A stretch of 64,000 nucleotides of DNA from contig CM047426.1 of NCBI GenBank assembly GCA_026168455.1, positions 60,609,458 through 60,673,457 on the forward strand, given 5' to 3'. The notes under the pieces were generated by a model that was given only the letters and a program-made list of their open reading frames with translations, did no database searches and was not told where the DNA came from. Made by a program: the position numbers and the translations under genes. The stretch's first letter is position 1, and each line of letters begins with the position of its first letter. Of this stretch, positions 21,521 through 32,699 are shown one piece after another. Source of the DNA: Theocolax elegans. Its lineage: Eukaryota; Arthropoda; Insecta; Hymenoptera; Cerocephalidae.

Positions 21521-22575
21521 TGTAACGGGGTGGGTACTAGGGAATGTAAGGCCCCGCTTAGGCCCAATTTGTCCCAAGTTACCAACCTTAAGTGTGCAGT
21601 CCCACGATGCGGCCGGGAATCACTTTGATTCCCGTGCAATGCCGTTAACAACGTCAAACACCTCGTTTCACTCAGATACCGTGTGTTGGGCCCTATGCCC
21701 AAAATTTCCAACTAGGATAAACACCGGAGAGGGCGGTATTCGTAGGATAGGACAGTAACCGGTAAAACACTATCAACAATCGATATTTTACGTTAATCGG
21801 CGAGAAAGATCGTCTTGTCGAGTCAATTTATTAAATAAATAATTAAAGAATAATAAATTAACATTAACCATTAAAGGAGAGTCGTACCGATGACTACCCC
21901 CGAGGTCAGCGCGAAAACTAATCGTTAAAACTTATTAACGGTCGAATAGTAAGCAACCGATCCCGGAATGATCGGCTGCTTAACCTGATGGCTACTACGT
22001 CACGCTGTGTGATGTATATACCTCTGACGTAGGGAGCTCTGACGTAGTAGCTGCCTACGTCACGCGCGCCTTTTCTCGTGAAGTGGCTCCCGTAAACCAC
22101 TGACCTATCTACCCGGGCGGGATTTGTCACGAGAGGGGAAAAAAGGAACGCTTCCTCACCTGGACCTTACCAGGAAAATCGGGATACGAAATTATAAGAC
22201 ACGCGGGTCTGTTTGTGGTGCACCACTTACCGCGAATCTCCGTAATTCGTACGGTGGGAAAAAGGGGCTGGGCGACTGAGAGAGCTTGGCCTCGGCTCTA
22301 CCTCTTTCTCTCACTCTAATGGCCGAAACGGCTGCTGACTCCTTTCCTCCTTTTTTTATGGAACGGCGGGGCGTACTACTCTGCACGCTGACGTGGTGGT
22401 TGGTTGGGAGAACTGGCTCACACCCACACACTAAATACACCAACACTCTAGTTCTTTGTCATATAAAAAGAATCGTACCGGCTTTGACACCACGTTGCTT
22501 CACGTTCCTGCGCGCGCATCCTTCTCTATACTCTTTTCAGTTACTCACCTGATCGGTAACTCGCTTACCGTTATA
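21521..22575 (-). repeat. LTR type A, copy 1 (probable solo LTR)
   Basis: Bounded by TGTAACGGGGTGGG at 21521 and ACCGTTATA at 22575, short inverted ends like those of the TRIM LTRs in this window. A second copy lies at 26219-27324 in the same orientation with about 1 kb of matching sequence (blocks AAGTGTGCAGTCCCACGA, CGTACCGATGACTACCC). The orientation is inferred from the TRIM, where the CCCCGTTACA end precedes the primer site. AATAAA occurs on the minus strand near 21835. No coding sequence. The target duplication is unclear (GTAT versus ATAT). Confidence 0.65.
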
Positions 22576-22589
22576 ATATATATATTGTG

Positions 22590-24778
22590 TACTTATATAT
22601 TATCTGATAAAAAAATCTTTAATTATTTCTCCCATCCTATTTCTACTTATATTTTGCTTAAACTCCATAAAGAGCTTCTGTAATAGAAAGTACTAAAATT
22701 AAAGCGGAATAAACGATAAGTATTTTTTACCATACCATACATTGTATTTTTTTTAATTAAACTTTTATATATTTTGCTTAACCTCTATAAAAAGTTTTTA
22801 TTAACTTCCACAAAACTGATAACAAGAAACTTGTTTTTTTTATTCTCTTCAAATAAACAATGTCTATCCATCCCGTGCTTTACATCAGTAAATAAACAAT
22901 TTTATAGAATAATAATAACTCATTTGTGCAAAATTAATTTCTGCATAACTAATAAAAAGTAATTTCTTTCTTTTTTATGCTCTTTAAATTAAAACACGTT
23001 CACTGGGGATCAGGGTGAACGGCTCCCATACAATAAAATAACAACACTTTTATTCGAGCTAGAGACTTTAATAATAATAAATTGATAAGAATACAATAAA
23101 TAAACGAACAAACTAGTCACGGTCGCCAGCCACGTTCACGCGGCAAAATTTATATCTTTATCACACGCGATTACCGCACACACACGCACAATCACAGCTT
23201 GCACGGGAAGCTGGAAAACAGGGAGTTTAGGCAGGAACTCTCACCTGCAGATGCTTGAAAGGAAACAATTAATAAACAATAACCACTCTCGGTAATAACT
23301 AAGAAAAATCTATGTTCAACGTCTCGTTCGACGGCCCGACTCGGAATCACCGAGTTCGTCTCGATGTACCGATCAGCGAGTCCGCGCGCATGCGCCACGC
23401 GCAACAGTTGGCTCTCGTTCGCTTGACTCGGCCGATCCGACGTGCGTGTCTTGTTTATGTACAGTGAACACCTCCGTCCCCGTGCACCGTATTAACTGCT
23501 GGATACTAACAACCCGGAGTCGCTTCTACAGGAACAACGTCAATAAACGGTAAAATACTCTCGTTCCATACAATAACCTGTATTAATGTTAGTTCGTCCG
23601 AGTTTGTTTATTTGTTTCAGGTGCGGCATGCGGGAACACTATATTGGAGATTTCCTCAGCTACTTCTTCCTCACCAGGTTCCGGAGATGCCTGTTCTATT
23701 CTCAAGTCAATATCTAGCTAGATTGTCCGAGGTAATGTACATATAGCGTCGTTTCTTCCTTTAAATTTAATCTATTGTGGAAGTAATATCCTAACCTCAA
23801 CTCACCTCTCCTTCTCCTTACCTGCAACTAGATTTTGACAACCTTCTGCTTTCCTCAACTCTAATTTTATATTCAGTATGATTTATTTAATACTGTTGCA
23901 GGTACTCGAAGGAGGTTTTGTCCCAACGAAGGATCATTACTTCTTGGAGGAGGCTGGATGTTTACTTGTTGTCGATGCTGTCCAATATTATATGTTCTAC
24001 TTCAACTGCTACCTTCTACGATCACCTTCTCCAGGACATAAGGAACAGGATTTATAACAGGATCTCACTCAACTACTTCAGGATTCAACTTCAACAACCG
24101 GATAATTATTTACAGGAATGTTACAAGGACAGTGATTGTGTGCTTGTGTGCTTATGCGTATCTTCTACTGGAGTGCGTACTCCTTCCTCACGATCTAGCC
24201 TATCTGGATTCCGAGTGAGTTTTATAATTAATTCCTATAAGCTACGGGGCTTTGTAATATTAAATATATAATATAAATATAAATCAAGTATGTGACATGC
24301 AGTTAGAACTGCCATGTCACAAAATAAAATAATACTTGCACCACGCGTTGGATTGCCATCTTACTTTTGAATTATACGTCTGATTTAAATTAAATAGCGT
24401 ATTGCATATGCAATATTTTATGTTTTCTTATTAAGTAAGATTAGAAGAATTATATAACGACATATGTTTCTAATGAGGAATAAAGCACGGGAAGGATAGA
24501 CATTGTTTATTTAAAGAGAATAAAAAAAAGAAGTTTCCTTTTCATCAGTTTTGTTGAAGTTAATAAAAACTTTTTATAGAGTTTAAGCAAAATATATAAA
24601 AGTTTAATTAAAAAAAATACAATGTATGGTATGGTAAAAAATACTTGTCGTTTATTCCGCTTTGATTTTAGTACTTTCTATTGCAGAAACTCTTTATGGA
24701 GTTTAAGCAAAATATAAGTAGAAACAGGATGGGAGTAATAATTAAAGATTTCTTTATCAGATAATATTTTTGAAAGTG
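22590..24778. mobile_element. Foldback family F, copy with an LTR in the centre
   Basis: The left arm 22598-22988 is the reverse complement of 24320-24775 with gaps: shared blocks include TTTGCTTAAACTCCATAAAG, CAATGTCTATCC and ATTTGTGCAAAATTAA. The centre is occupied by LTR type B. The same arm family occurs at 7.44 kb, 27.48 kb and 61.4-63.6 kb. No transposase is present. Confidence 0.65.
22989..24319 (-). repeat. LTR type B, copy 1
   Basis: On the minus strand it starts at 24319 with a hairpin: TGTGACATGGCAGTT, a few bases, then AACTGCATGTCACA. It continues through a GC-richer promoter-like section (around 23120-23560) and ends near 22989 after a GTTCAC...GTGAAC inverted pair at 23000-23025. 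The inner 920 bp recurs inverted at 25267-26218. TG-starting palindromic ends resemble the other LTRs here. The exact right edge is approximate. No coding sequence. Confidence 0.55.
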
Positions 24779-24945
24779 TGATTGAAAACCATACTTGCGA
24801 ATGTTGACACCTTCGTGGAAGGTGTTTTATATAAAGTACTGTCTAGAGGCACAAATTTAACCTGTTTATAATACAGAGCTAACACAAAGTATTTTTCATC
24901 CTGTTCCCACTGTTTTTTTATACCGCTATGGTTCAGTTGCATTTA
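24779..24945. repeat. Foldback F subterminal hairpin block
   Basis: Contains the inverted pair GACACCTTCGTGGAAGGTG preceded by ACTTGCGAATGTT, a diverged copy of the hairpin motif repeated in the 61.4-63.8 kb region. A 61-codon minus-strand frame (24757-24942) overlaps it but resembles nothing known. Confidence 0.5.
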
Positions 24946-25266
24946 CGCATTTACCTTGGAGTGATAGAAAAGTATCTCTACTTATTTCAGTATCCATCTA
25001 ATCCCCTGTAAGCTGCTAAAAATACAAATATTATTATACAATTGTAAAAAATTAATTTTTTAACATTTCTAATGCTGGATTTTTAGTTTTAACCCTTACA
25101 AGAATTGTAATACTAATCTGAATTACTATAAAATTATGAACATTTTTATTATTATTATTCTGCCATGCATTGTTTGAATTTTACAATCTTGTCACTGTCA
25201 CATAATCATATTACTCATTATATTCTCAGATCCGATTTATTTATAAATTTTTTGTATTAAATACGG
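24946..25266. repeat. Fragment related to the 45.5-kb foldback G
   Basis: About 320 bp closely match 46090-46410 (blocks TTTCAGTATCCATCTAATCC, GTAAGCTGCTAAAAATAC and GATCCGATTTATTTATA). It represents the inner part of one arm of foldback G. It ends where LTR type B copy 2 begins. Confidence 0.7.
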
Positions 25267-26218
25267 TGTGACATGGCAGTTCTAATTGCATGTTACATAC
25301 TTAGTTTATATTTATATATTAATTATTCCAAAACCCCGTAACTTATAGCAATTAATTGTAAAACTAGATAGTCTAGACCGTCAGGAAGGAGTACGCACTC
25401 CAGTGAGACATACCCACAAGCACATAAGCACTGTTCCTGTAGTGTCCCGCATAATAAACTATCCATTTAGTGAAGTCGAATCCTTGAGTAGTTGGGTAAG
25501 GTCCTGTGTCAAATCCTGTTCCTTATGTCCTGGAGAAAGTAATCGTAGAAGGTAGCAGTTGAGGTAGAATAGATAATATTTATAAGCATCGACAACAAGT
25601 AAGCATCCAGTCTCCTCCAAGAAGTAATGGTCCTTCGTTGGTACAAAACCTCCTTCGAGTACCTGCAACAGTATTAATAAATAATACTGAATTGAAATTA
25701 GAGTTGAGGAAAGCAGTAGGTTGTCAAAACCTAGTTGCAGGTAAGGAGAAGGAGAGGTGAATTGAGGTTAGGATATTACTTTCACAAGATATTAATTTTA
25801 AAGGAAGAAACAACATTATTTCATTACCTCGGACAATCCAGCTAGATGTTGACGTGAGAGTAAAACAGTCATCTCCGGAACCTGGTGAGGAAGAATTAGC
25901 TAAGGAAATCTGCGGTGCAGTATTGATGTTGTCGTTACCGCATGCCGCACCTGAAACATACAAACAAACTCCGACGAACTCACATTAATACAGGTTATTT
26001 ATATGGAACTATAGTATTTTACCGTTTGTTGGCGTTGTTCCTGTTGATGAGGCTCCGGGTTGTTAGTATCCAGCAGCTGAGAAGGTGCACGGGGACGGAG
26101 GTTTTCACTGCACGTAAACTGTACGGGCGTCGGATCGGCCGAGTCAAACAAACGAGAGCCACCTGATGCGCGTGGCGCATGTGCGCGGACTCGCTGCTCG
26201 GCTCAACACGACGAACTC
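25267..26218 (+). repeat. LTR type B, copy 2 (truncated)
   Basis: Starts with TGTGACATGGCAGTTC and is the inverted counterpart of 23400-24319, with diverged positions and small indels throughout, so it is an older separate insertion rather than a recent duplication. It is cut off at about 26218 by joining to LTR type A copy 2. The short open frames inside are not conserved with copy 1. Confidence 0.6.
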
Positions 26219-27324
26219 GGGGAAATGTAAGGCCCCCGCTTAGGCCTAACTTGTCCCAACTTACCAACCTTAAGTGTGCAGTCCCACGACGCGGCCGGGA
26301 ATCACTTTGAGTCCCGTGCAATGCCGTTAACAACGTCAAACACCTCGTTTCACTTAGATACCGTGTGTTGGGCCCTATGCCCAAAATTTCCAACTAGGAT
26401 AAACACCAGAGAGGGCGGTATTCGTAGGATAGGACAGTAACCGGTGAAACACTATCAACAATCGATATTTTACGTTAATCGGCGAGAAAGATTGTCTCGC
26501 CGAGTCGATTTATTAAATAAACAATTAGATATTAATAAATTAACACCAAGTCAACATCAACAATATACGGGGAGTCGTACCGATGACTACCCCCGAGGTC
26601 AGCGCGAAAATAAGTAGCTTAAACCTATTAACCGACGAGTTACGAGCAACCGATCCGGGAATAATCGGCTGTTTAACCTGATGGCATACGTCACACCGTG
26701 TGACGTATGTATCTCTGACGTAGGGAGCTCTGACGTAGAAGCTTTCTACGTCACGCGCGCCTTCTCTCGTGAAGTGGCTCTCGCGAACCACCGACCTGTC
26801 TAACCGGGCGGGATTTGTCACGACAGGGGGAAAAAGAGGAACGCTTCCTCACCTGAACCGTACCAGGTAAATCGGGACACGAAATATTAGGCGGACACGC
26901 GGGTCTAAAAGTAGTGCATCACTTACTGCGAATCTAGATATTTCGTCTAAGCGGGAAAAGTCTGTGCCACTGAGAGAGAGCTCGTAATCATGTATCTTCC
27001 TCTCTCTCTCTCACTCCAACGGTCGGGAAGGCTGGCTACTCCTTGCTTTCTTTTTTCGCTTTGTGTGGGCCGTGCTGCTCCGCACGCCGACGTGGAGATT
27101 AGTGGGGAGGAAAATCTCACACCCACTCATCAAATGCACCGACATTTCGGTTCTTTTTCCCATAAAAAGTAAACGTCGGTCAACGTTGTTGTTGCCGTGC
27201 GCGCGCGAACTCTATTTCGTTACTGCCAGGTGGGCGCGCACGATTCTCGCGCGCTCGTGCGCGCGCCGCGCAGTATATCATCTTTTGCGTTGCTTATCTG
27301 ATCGGTAACTCGCTAACCGTTATA
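26219..27324 (-). repeat. LTR type A, copy 2 (missing outer ~20 bp)
   Basis: Matches 21540-22575 across its length (GGGAATGTAAGGCC-like start, AACCGTTATA end) but lacks the first TGTAACGGGG segment, which is replaced by the edge of LTR type B. It differs from copy 1 by many substitutions and a longer CG-rich stretch (27180-27270, GCGCGCGCGAAC-type runs). Confidence 0.65.
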
Positions 27325-27819
27325 AAATATGCATTATCTACTCACTTATATATCCATAGAATTTTTAAATTTTAATTTAAAAATATTTAAATTAAATGCT
27401 CCTAAATTATTAATTTTTAAAAAAATTTTCAATTGTAATTCGTATTTTATATTGCCATGATTAATATTTGAATTTTCTTTTGCCATTACTGTTTATAATA
27501 GAATTATCTTAAATATGTAATAATTAATGTATTTAATTTTTAACTCATTGTATATATCATCATATGGATATTTGGAAAAGTGTATGATATATTTGATTAA
27601 TATTTATTTTATCTTCAAACAATTTTGCATCTGTATTTAAAGCATTGGATTTTAGATCAGTTATTATTATTGAGTACACATTTAAAAATTTTATGCGTTT
27701 TATCAGGATGAGTAAACTAATACTCATTCTTTCAAGTTATATTCATAACTTTTTTTGCACAAGGAAAAAATACATATATTATCTATTCTTGAAACAATAT
27801 AATTTTGAAATATATATAT
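27325..27819. repeat. AT-rich DNA with a foldback F end fragment (27480-27600)
   Basis: The block TTTATAATAGAATTATCTTA and the following CATTGTATATATCAT/ATATGGATATT match 63735-63990 at the right end of the window. The rest is AT-rich without a recognised gene. Confidence 0.5.
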
Positions 27820-28942
27820 GGGGTATTCCACGTGAAGTGGTCCGATCAAAATTTTAAAATGCACCAAATTTTGGGTACACATTGCAAATGTTTTCAGAAT
27901 ACAGACAAAAATTTTTAGGTACTGGTATTTATTAGCTCAAAAGTTATTTTAACCTCAAAAAGTGAACTTTTTCCAGTTTTTTTCAACACCAGCTGGGTTT
28001 ATCGCTATTTAACTCAAAATCTATCAACTTTTACTATACAACATTATATGTAACATTCGTTGCTAATGATGTGTAGAATTTATCCTTCTGCGTTAGAATT
28101 TCTAATCTCAAGGTCAATGTTACATAAACTACATGTTAATATTTAACTTAAAAAAAGTGTAAGTTCGCCACAATTGATTTTTTTATCCATAAGTCTAAAA
28201 GAAAGCATGGAGCAATACCTTTCAAATGGTCTGTAGCATTTCCATGGCCTTCAACTCTGTAAAAAGTTATGATAATTTAAAGAAACACCAAATTTTTTTA
28301 AAAATTTAAATGGGAAATACCATGTTAATTTTTGTGAATTTTTTGTCTTTCTTTAAATTATTCTTTAAATATTTTAGTAATATTGAGGAATAATAGTGTC
28401 ATATTGTTTGAATGCAAGTATACGGTTAGTCTGTTTTCTTCATAAAATTCATTCGCTCTCTTTTTTTAAGAAATTTGCCTAAAAACACCATAACTTTGTA
28501 TAAAATGCTCTGCCGCACTCAAACTTTGCATTATTTTGAAGGTAATTAATCATCGATGAATTAGATTTTTGGATGGATAAAATATTTTTGATCGTACAAC
28601 CCTTTTTTTTACTATAAAAGTTTTTATTGATTATAACTATATTCAATGTTTTAAAATAATATAAATGAAATATTTCAACTGATTCTTCTTGAAATTAATA
28701 AACTTTTTCAAATTTAATGTATATAAGAAAAAATTGTTAGATTTTGAGTTATTAAGTGATAAAAATGGCCAGAAAGTCAATTTTTTCAAAAAATTCGATT
28801 TTTTGATTGGCTACAGCTTTGGTACTAATTGTAATTCAGGTTAAAAAATTTAGCTACACTCTATTCAAGTAGTTTCTTACTGATTCCATACATTAAAACA
28901 AAATTTTATTTTTTAACTGGATCACTTCATATGGAATCTCCC
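27820..28942. mobile_element. Terminal-inverted-repeat element, 1.1 kb, non-coding
   Basis: The left end GGGGTATTCCACGTGAAGTG pairs with the right end read inverted, GGGAGATTCCATATGAAGTG. The flanks are (AT)n on both sides, so an 8-bp ATATATAT duplication is possible but not informative. The internal sequence has no ORF above 60 codons. A second copy starts 13 bp downstream. Confidence 0.7.
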
Positions 28943-28954
28943 ATATATATATAG

Positions 28955-29480
28955 GGGGTATTCCACGTGAAGTGGTCCGATCAAAATTTTAAAATGCACC
29001 AAATTTTGGGTACACTTTGCAAATGTTTCTCAGAATACAGAAAAAAATTTTTAGGTACTGGAATCTATTTGCTCAAAAGTTATTCTAACCTCAAAAAGTG
29101 AATTTTTCCATATTTTTTTCAACACCAGCTGGGTTTACCGCTATATAACTCAAAATCTATCAACTTTTACTATAGAACATTATATGTAACATTCGTTGCT
29201 AATTATATCTAGAATTTATTCTTCTGGGTTAGAATTTCTAATCTCAAGGTTAATGACAAATAAACTACATGTCAATATTCAACTTGAAAAAAATGCAAGT
29301 GCGCCACCTTTGATTTTTTCATCCAAAAGTCTAAAAGGAAGCTTGGAGCAATACCTTTCAAATGGTCTGTAGCATTTTTATGGCCTCCAATTCTGTAAAA
29401 AGTTATGACAATTTAAAGAAACACGAAATTTTTTTAAAAATTTAAATGGGAATTACCATGTTAATTTTTGTAAATTTTGT
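28955..29480. mobile_element. Second, truncated copy of the 27.8-kb element
   Basis: Direct repeat of the first ~520 bp of the 27820-28942 element, about 90% similar by eye (same TGGTCCGATCAAAATTTTAA and ACACCAGCTGGGTTTA blocks). It ends where the GATTCAGTA-rich foldback begins; the right terminal repeat is absent. Confidence 0.7.
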
Positions 29481-30257
29481 GTATCATTATGGAATCAGTA
29501 CTGTATCAATTTTGAAATTATTCAATTGAAGAAGGGCAATGTTCCCTTAAAAATTCAGTATTCACTCAATTCAGAATCAGTGTCAAATTAATACTCAGTT
29601 AAAAAAATTCACGCTGATTCAGTACTGATTTCTCTAAAAAATAAATAAAATAAATTTTTCTAGATAATTCTCTAAAAAAATTTGGTAAAAACAAATAAAA
29701 TTGTCAAAAAAACGTAAAATAAATAAAAAAAAGTATTACACATTTCTCTGTTTATGTTAGTTATTCACCCATACACTTATTAACCGCGGTCAATGCAGCT
29801 TAACTTTCATTATCTATCATTTCTCAGTCTATTCTCAATGCTACATTCAGAAAGAGTTAGAAAGATAATAAAAACATATTTGTAGACATTTCAAAAAACC
29901 CAATTAGAATTTATTTTATGATAGATAATGAAAATTAAGCAGCATTGATCGCGGTTAATAAGTGGATGAGTGAATAACTAACATAAACAGAGAAATGTGT
30001 AATACTTTTTTTTATTTATTTTATGTTTTTTGACAATTTTATTTGTTTTTACCTAATTTTTTTTAGAGAATTATCTAAAAAAATTTATTTTATTTATTTT
30101 TTAGAGAAATCAGTACTGGATCAGTGTGAATTTTTTAAACAGGGTATTGATTTGACACTGATTCTGAATTGATTGAATACTGAATTTTTAAGGGCACATT
30201 GCCCTTCTTCAATTAAATAATTTCAAAATTGATGCAGTACTGATTCCATAATGATAC
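29481..30257. mobile_element. Foldback element with ~340-bp arms
   Basis: The arms 29481-29822 and 29919-30257 are reverse complements beginning TATCATTATGGAATCAGTAC and including AGAAGGGCAATGT and TTAACCGCGGTCAATGC. The spacer is about 97 bp. No ORF. It interrupts the second copy of the 27.8-kb element. Confidence 0.75.
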
Positions 30258-30745
30258 AACATTGATTCATTACTGATTTTGTACTAATTCAGTAAGAAAT
30301 CAGTTTTGCGTTTTGGTGAGAACTTACTACTGATTCAGTATTGATTTTGATCAATATCAGTAGCTATTATTTATTAATTCCATAATGATTTCATCACAGA
30401 ATCAATAGGAACTTTTTCAACGGGGATATCGAAAATCTGTAATTAAGTTGGTGGTAACCCACGTTACCACCGTCTAACAAAAGGTTAACAAAGACATCGT
30501 ATGACCTTCATCGCTGATTAGCACCGATTCATTAACCGAAAATAATAATAATAAAAAAAAATAAAAAACTCTTTCTCCTATCTCTGAAACTACAAACATC
30601 ACCCTCCCACATATTGGCAACATATTGACAATAGTTCCCTAGTTCCCACTCCCTAACTATTGCGGATGTATCAGCAATATTTACCAAGCGCCCATTTCCC
30701 AACTATTGCAGATATATTGACAATAGTTGTCAAAATTACCTGTGT
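30258..30745. repeat. GATTCAGTA-rich stretch, SINE tail and AT-rich DNA
   Basis: 30258-30430 repeats degenerate GATTCAGTACTGATT-like words. 30492-30528 (ACATCGTATGACCT through GCTGATTAGCACC) is the 3' end of the tRNA-derived SINE seen at 34.2 and 62.5 kb, on the + strand and truncated. 30600-30730 has CCAACTATTG/CAATAGTT inverted words. Confidence 0.5.
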
Positions 30746-30749
30746 ATTG

Positions 30750-30795
30750 TAACGGAGTGGGTACTGGGGAAATGTAAGGCCCACCCCGTTACAAC
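30750..30795. repeat. LTR-end stub (type A-like)
   Basis: TGTAACGGAGTGGGTACTG through CCCACCCCGTTACA: 44 bp joining both tips of a type A-like LTR with the middle missing. It precedes the primer-site sequence at 30796. Confidence 0.5.
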
Positions 30796-30817
30796 TGGCG
30801 CCCCACGTTGGGCGCCA
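30796..30817 (-). promoter_or_regulatory. Primer binding site complementary to tRNA-Lys 3' end
   Basis: Read on the minus strand it is TGGCGCCCAACGTGGGGC plus four bases, the exact complement of the CCA-extended 3' end expected for insect tRNA-Lys(CTT). It follows the CCCCGTTACA end of the TRIM LTR by two bases. On the + strand the same DNA reads TGGCGCCCCACG, so the site is nearly palindromic and lies between two oppositely facing LTR ends. Confidence 0.75.
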
Positions 30818-30819
30818 TT

Positions 30820-31029
30820 TGTAACGGGGTACGGATTGAATATAACGAATAAAAAAATCAACGAAGGTATCGGGGTGCGAACCCACGATCCCGGGAGCGC
30901 GAGGCAGAAGCCTCACCACTGCGCTACCATTCGCAATTATCCCAGCTAGTCGACTTGGTCATATCGACGAACGTCGCCGATAATCCAGGGACCTATCTAC
31001 GCCGACACTCGAAATCCGTACCCGTTATA
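30820..31029 (-). repeat. TRIM LTR (minus-strand copy) with tRNA-like block
   Basis: 210-bp LTR matching the three LTRs at 49.5-51.0 kb: ends TATAACGGGTACGG and CCGTACCCCGTTACA on the minus strand. The tRNA-like block (A box GGTAGCGCAGTGGTG, B box GTGGGTTCGCACC) lies at about 30870-30930 on the minus strand. It is more diverged than the 47-51 kb copies. A primer site follows, but no internal domain. Confidence 0.8.
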
Positions 31030-31519
31030 GTATATGCAAAATATTTCATTTTTTTAAATAATTTTTTTACGCATATAATTGATGTGTATGAATATTTTTT
31101 ATTATTTTAGACATTAGAAGAGTAATTAAAATAAACGTAAGTGTAAAAAATACTCTTTATAATTTATATTATAACATTTTATTGGTCAATAGAAACATTT
31201 TTAATAGAAACATCTTTAACAGGTTCAGTTAATTTTTAATTTTCTATCTATTTAAATTGTGACAAATTGACGGGGCTGATTATGTAATAAATATTTTCAT
31301 ATTCGGTTGGAATGTGTCATGAATATTTTTGTTATCAAATCATTAGTTGTACATTTACTTGTAATAAACTATGAGCCACTTTCTAAATTTACAGAAAACG
31401 GTTGTGTTTCATTAGACTGACTAATAACTGCGTATATTTTACCTAATAAACAAATACAGAACTAACTACATTTACAATTAGTTACATGTAATTTATTCCT
31501 ATGCATACATTTAAACTAT
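31030..31519. other. AT-rich region, nothing recognised
   Basis: No ORF, no inverted repeat longer than about 15 bp, no RNA signature. Confidence 0.4.
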
Positions 31520-31523
31520 CACT

Positions 31524-32519
31524 TGTGACGGAAATCGTCACACAATCCATTCACGACGAATAGAGTATTTAAATTCGCGAATTGTAAGTCGTCGGAGCCT
31601 TTCGTATGTCAAGGCCAACCGACGACACTTGTTTATTTTTCTACAAATGTATAATTGCGCGCGCAATAGTACGTAGGGATGAGAGCGCGAGAGTGTGTGT
31701 GTGTTTCCCACTCTCATCCCTTTTTCGGAAATTAGGCAATTGCCTATTTAGTACGTCCCGATCCGCCGCTCTCGAGGCGGACAAAACTTATTCGGACCAA
31801 TCGAGAGTTTTCCGGCTAAGAAAAGGCGCGTAAGGCGCAAAGCCGTCGAGTTTCGGGTTATCATCGCGAGGTGAGCCGCGAGTGATATCTGGTGTGAAAG
31901 AAAGGACGGGAACTCAGTGTGTGAGTGTGGACGCGGTTCGCGGGACACTCGCCGCGGCATAGGGCCGCCTTTCAACACCGCAGCCGACGTCGGTCCTCCG
32001 TTGCCCAGATGCACGGGGCGCATCCCGGTAAGTCTTGTTATATTACCGCGCGTTCCCCCCTTACCCCGAGTGTATGTGTGTGTACATCGGGAGTGTATTC
32101 GGGTACGCCGGTACCCGAATAGCGGAGATCGGGGTCAAGTCAACCGCAGGCGAGGATCTCGATCCGGTTGATTCCCGATACTTCCGCCCGCACGAAAGAT
32201 CATTGTCGCGGCACGAGGCCTGGATGGCCAATTGTTAATACATTGAATAAATGTTTTATTCTTTCTATTTTTAATTAATTGTGTTGTATTATTTCTCCCC
32301 GCTCCCGCCGACGTTATATTAATTTACGTATCGTGTCGAGGCAAGGAGGATCGCCCGAATCCTCCACACCGTTCGTCCCAGCGAACTCGCGTTCCTGGCG
32401 ACAGTCGCAGTTCGGATAAATAAATTAATTGTGTGCGCGGTATTGGGCAACGCGGCCCAACGGTTAATTTAATTATTAAAAATAATTAATCATTCCGGGT
32501 ACGCGAATACCACGTCACA
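31524..32519 (+). repeat. Solo LTR, gypsy family C, with CACT target duplication
   Basis: 996 bp from TGTGACGGAAATCGTCACA to ACCACGTCACA, flanked by CACT (31520-31523 and 32520-32523). The first 19 bases form a hairpin. It contains an AATAAA at 32246 and a GC-richer central section. It matches the LTR fragment at 12436-12820 next to the gypsy relic, so this is the solo LTR left by recombination of a member of that family. No internal domain or second LTR is present. Open frames in it are incidental. Confidence 0.85.
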
Positions 32520-32699
32520 CACTGTATTCAACAAAATTCAATTCCATTTTTTTATTTTTTGACTAGATATTGAAGTGAATAACATTCTATTTTTATATAA
32601 ATTTTTAAAATAAAAAACATTTTTATTTTAAATATAATATTGTGATGATGTATTCTGCACTTTATTAAGCATATTCTTGGAGGCCACTCCAACTACGAT

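Noticed and set aside
22192..22552. Open frames on both strands in LTR type A
   Set aside because: They lie within an LTR with matching non-coding copy at 26.9-27.2 kb where the frames are not kept.
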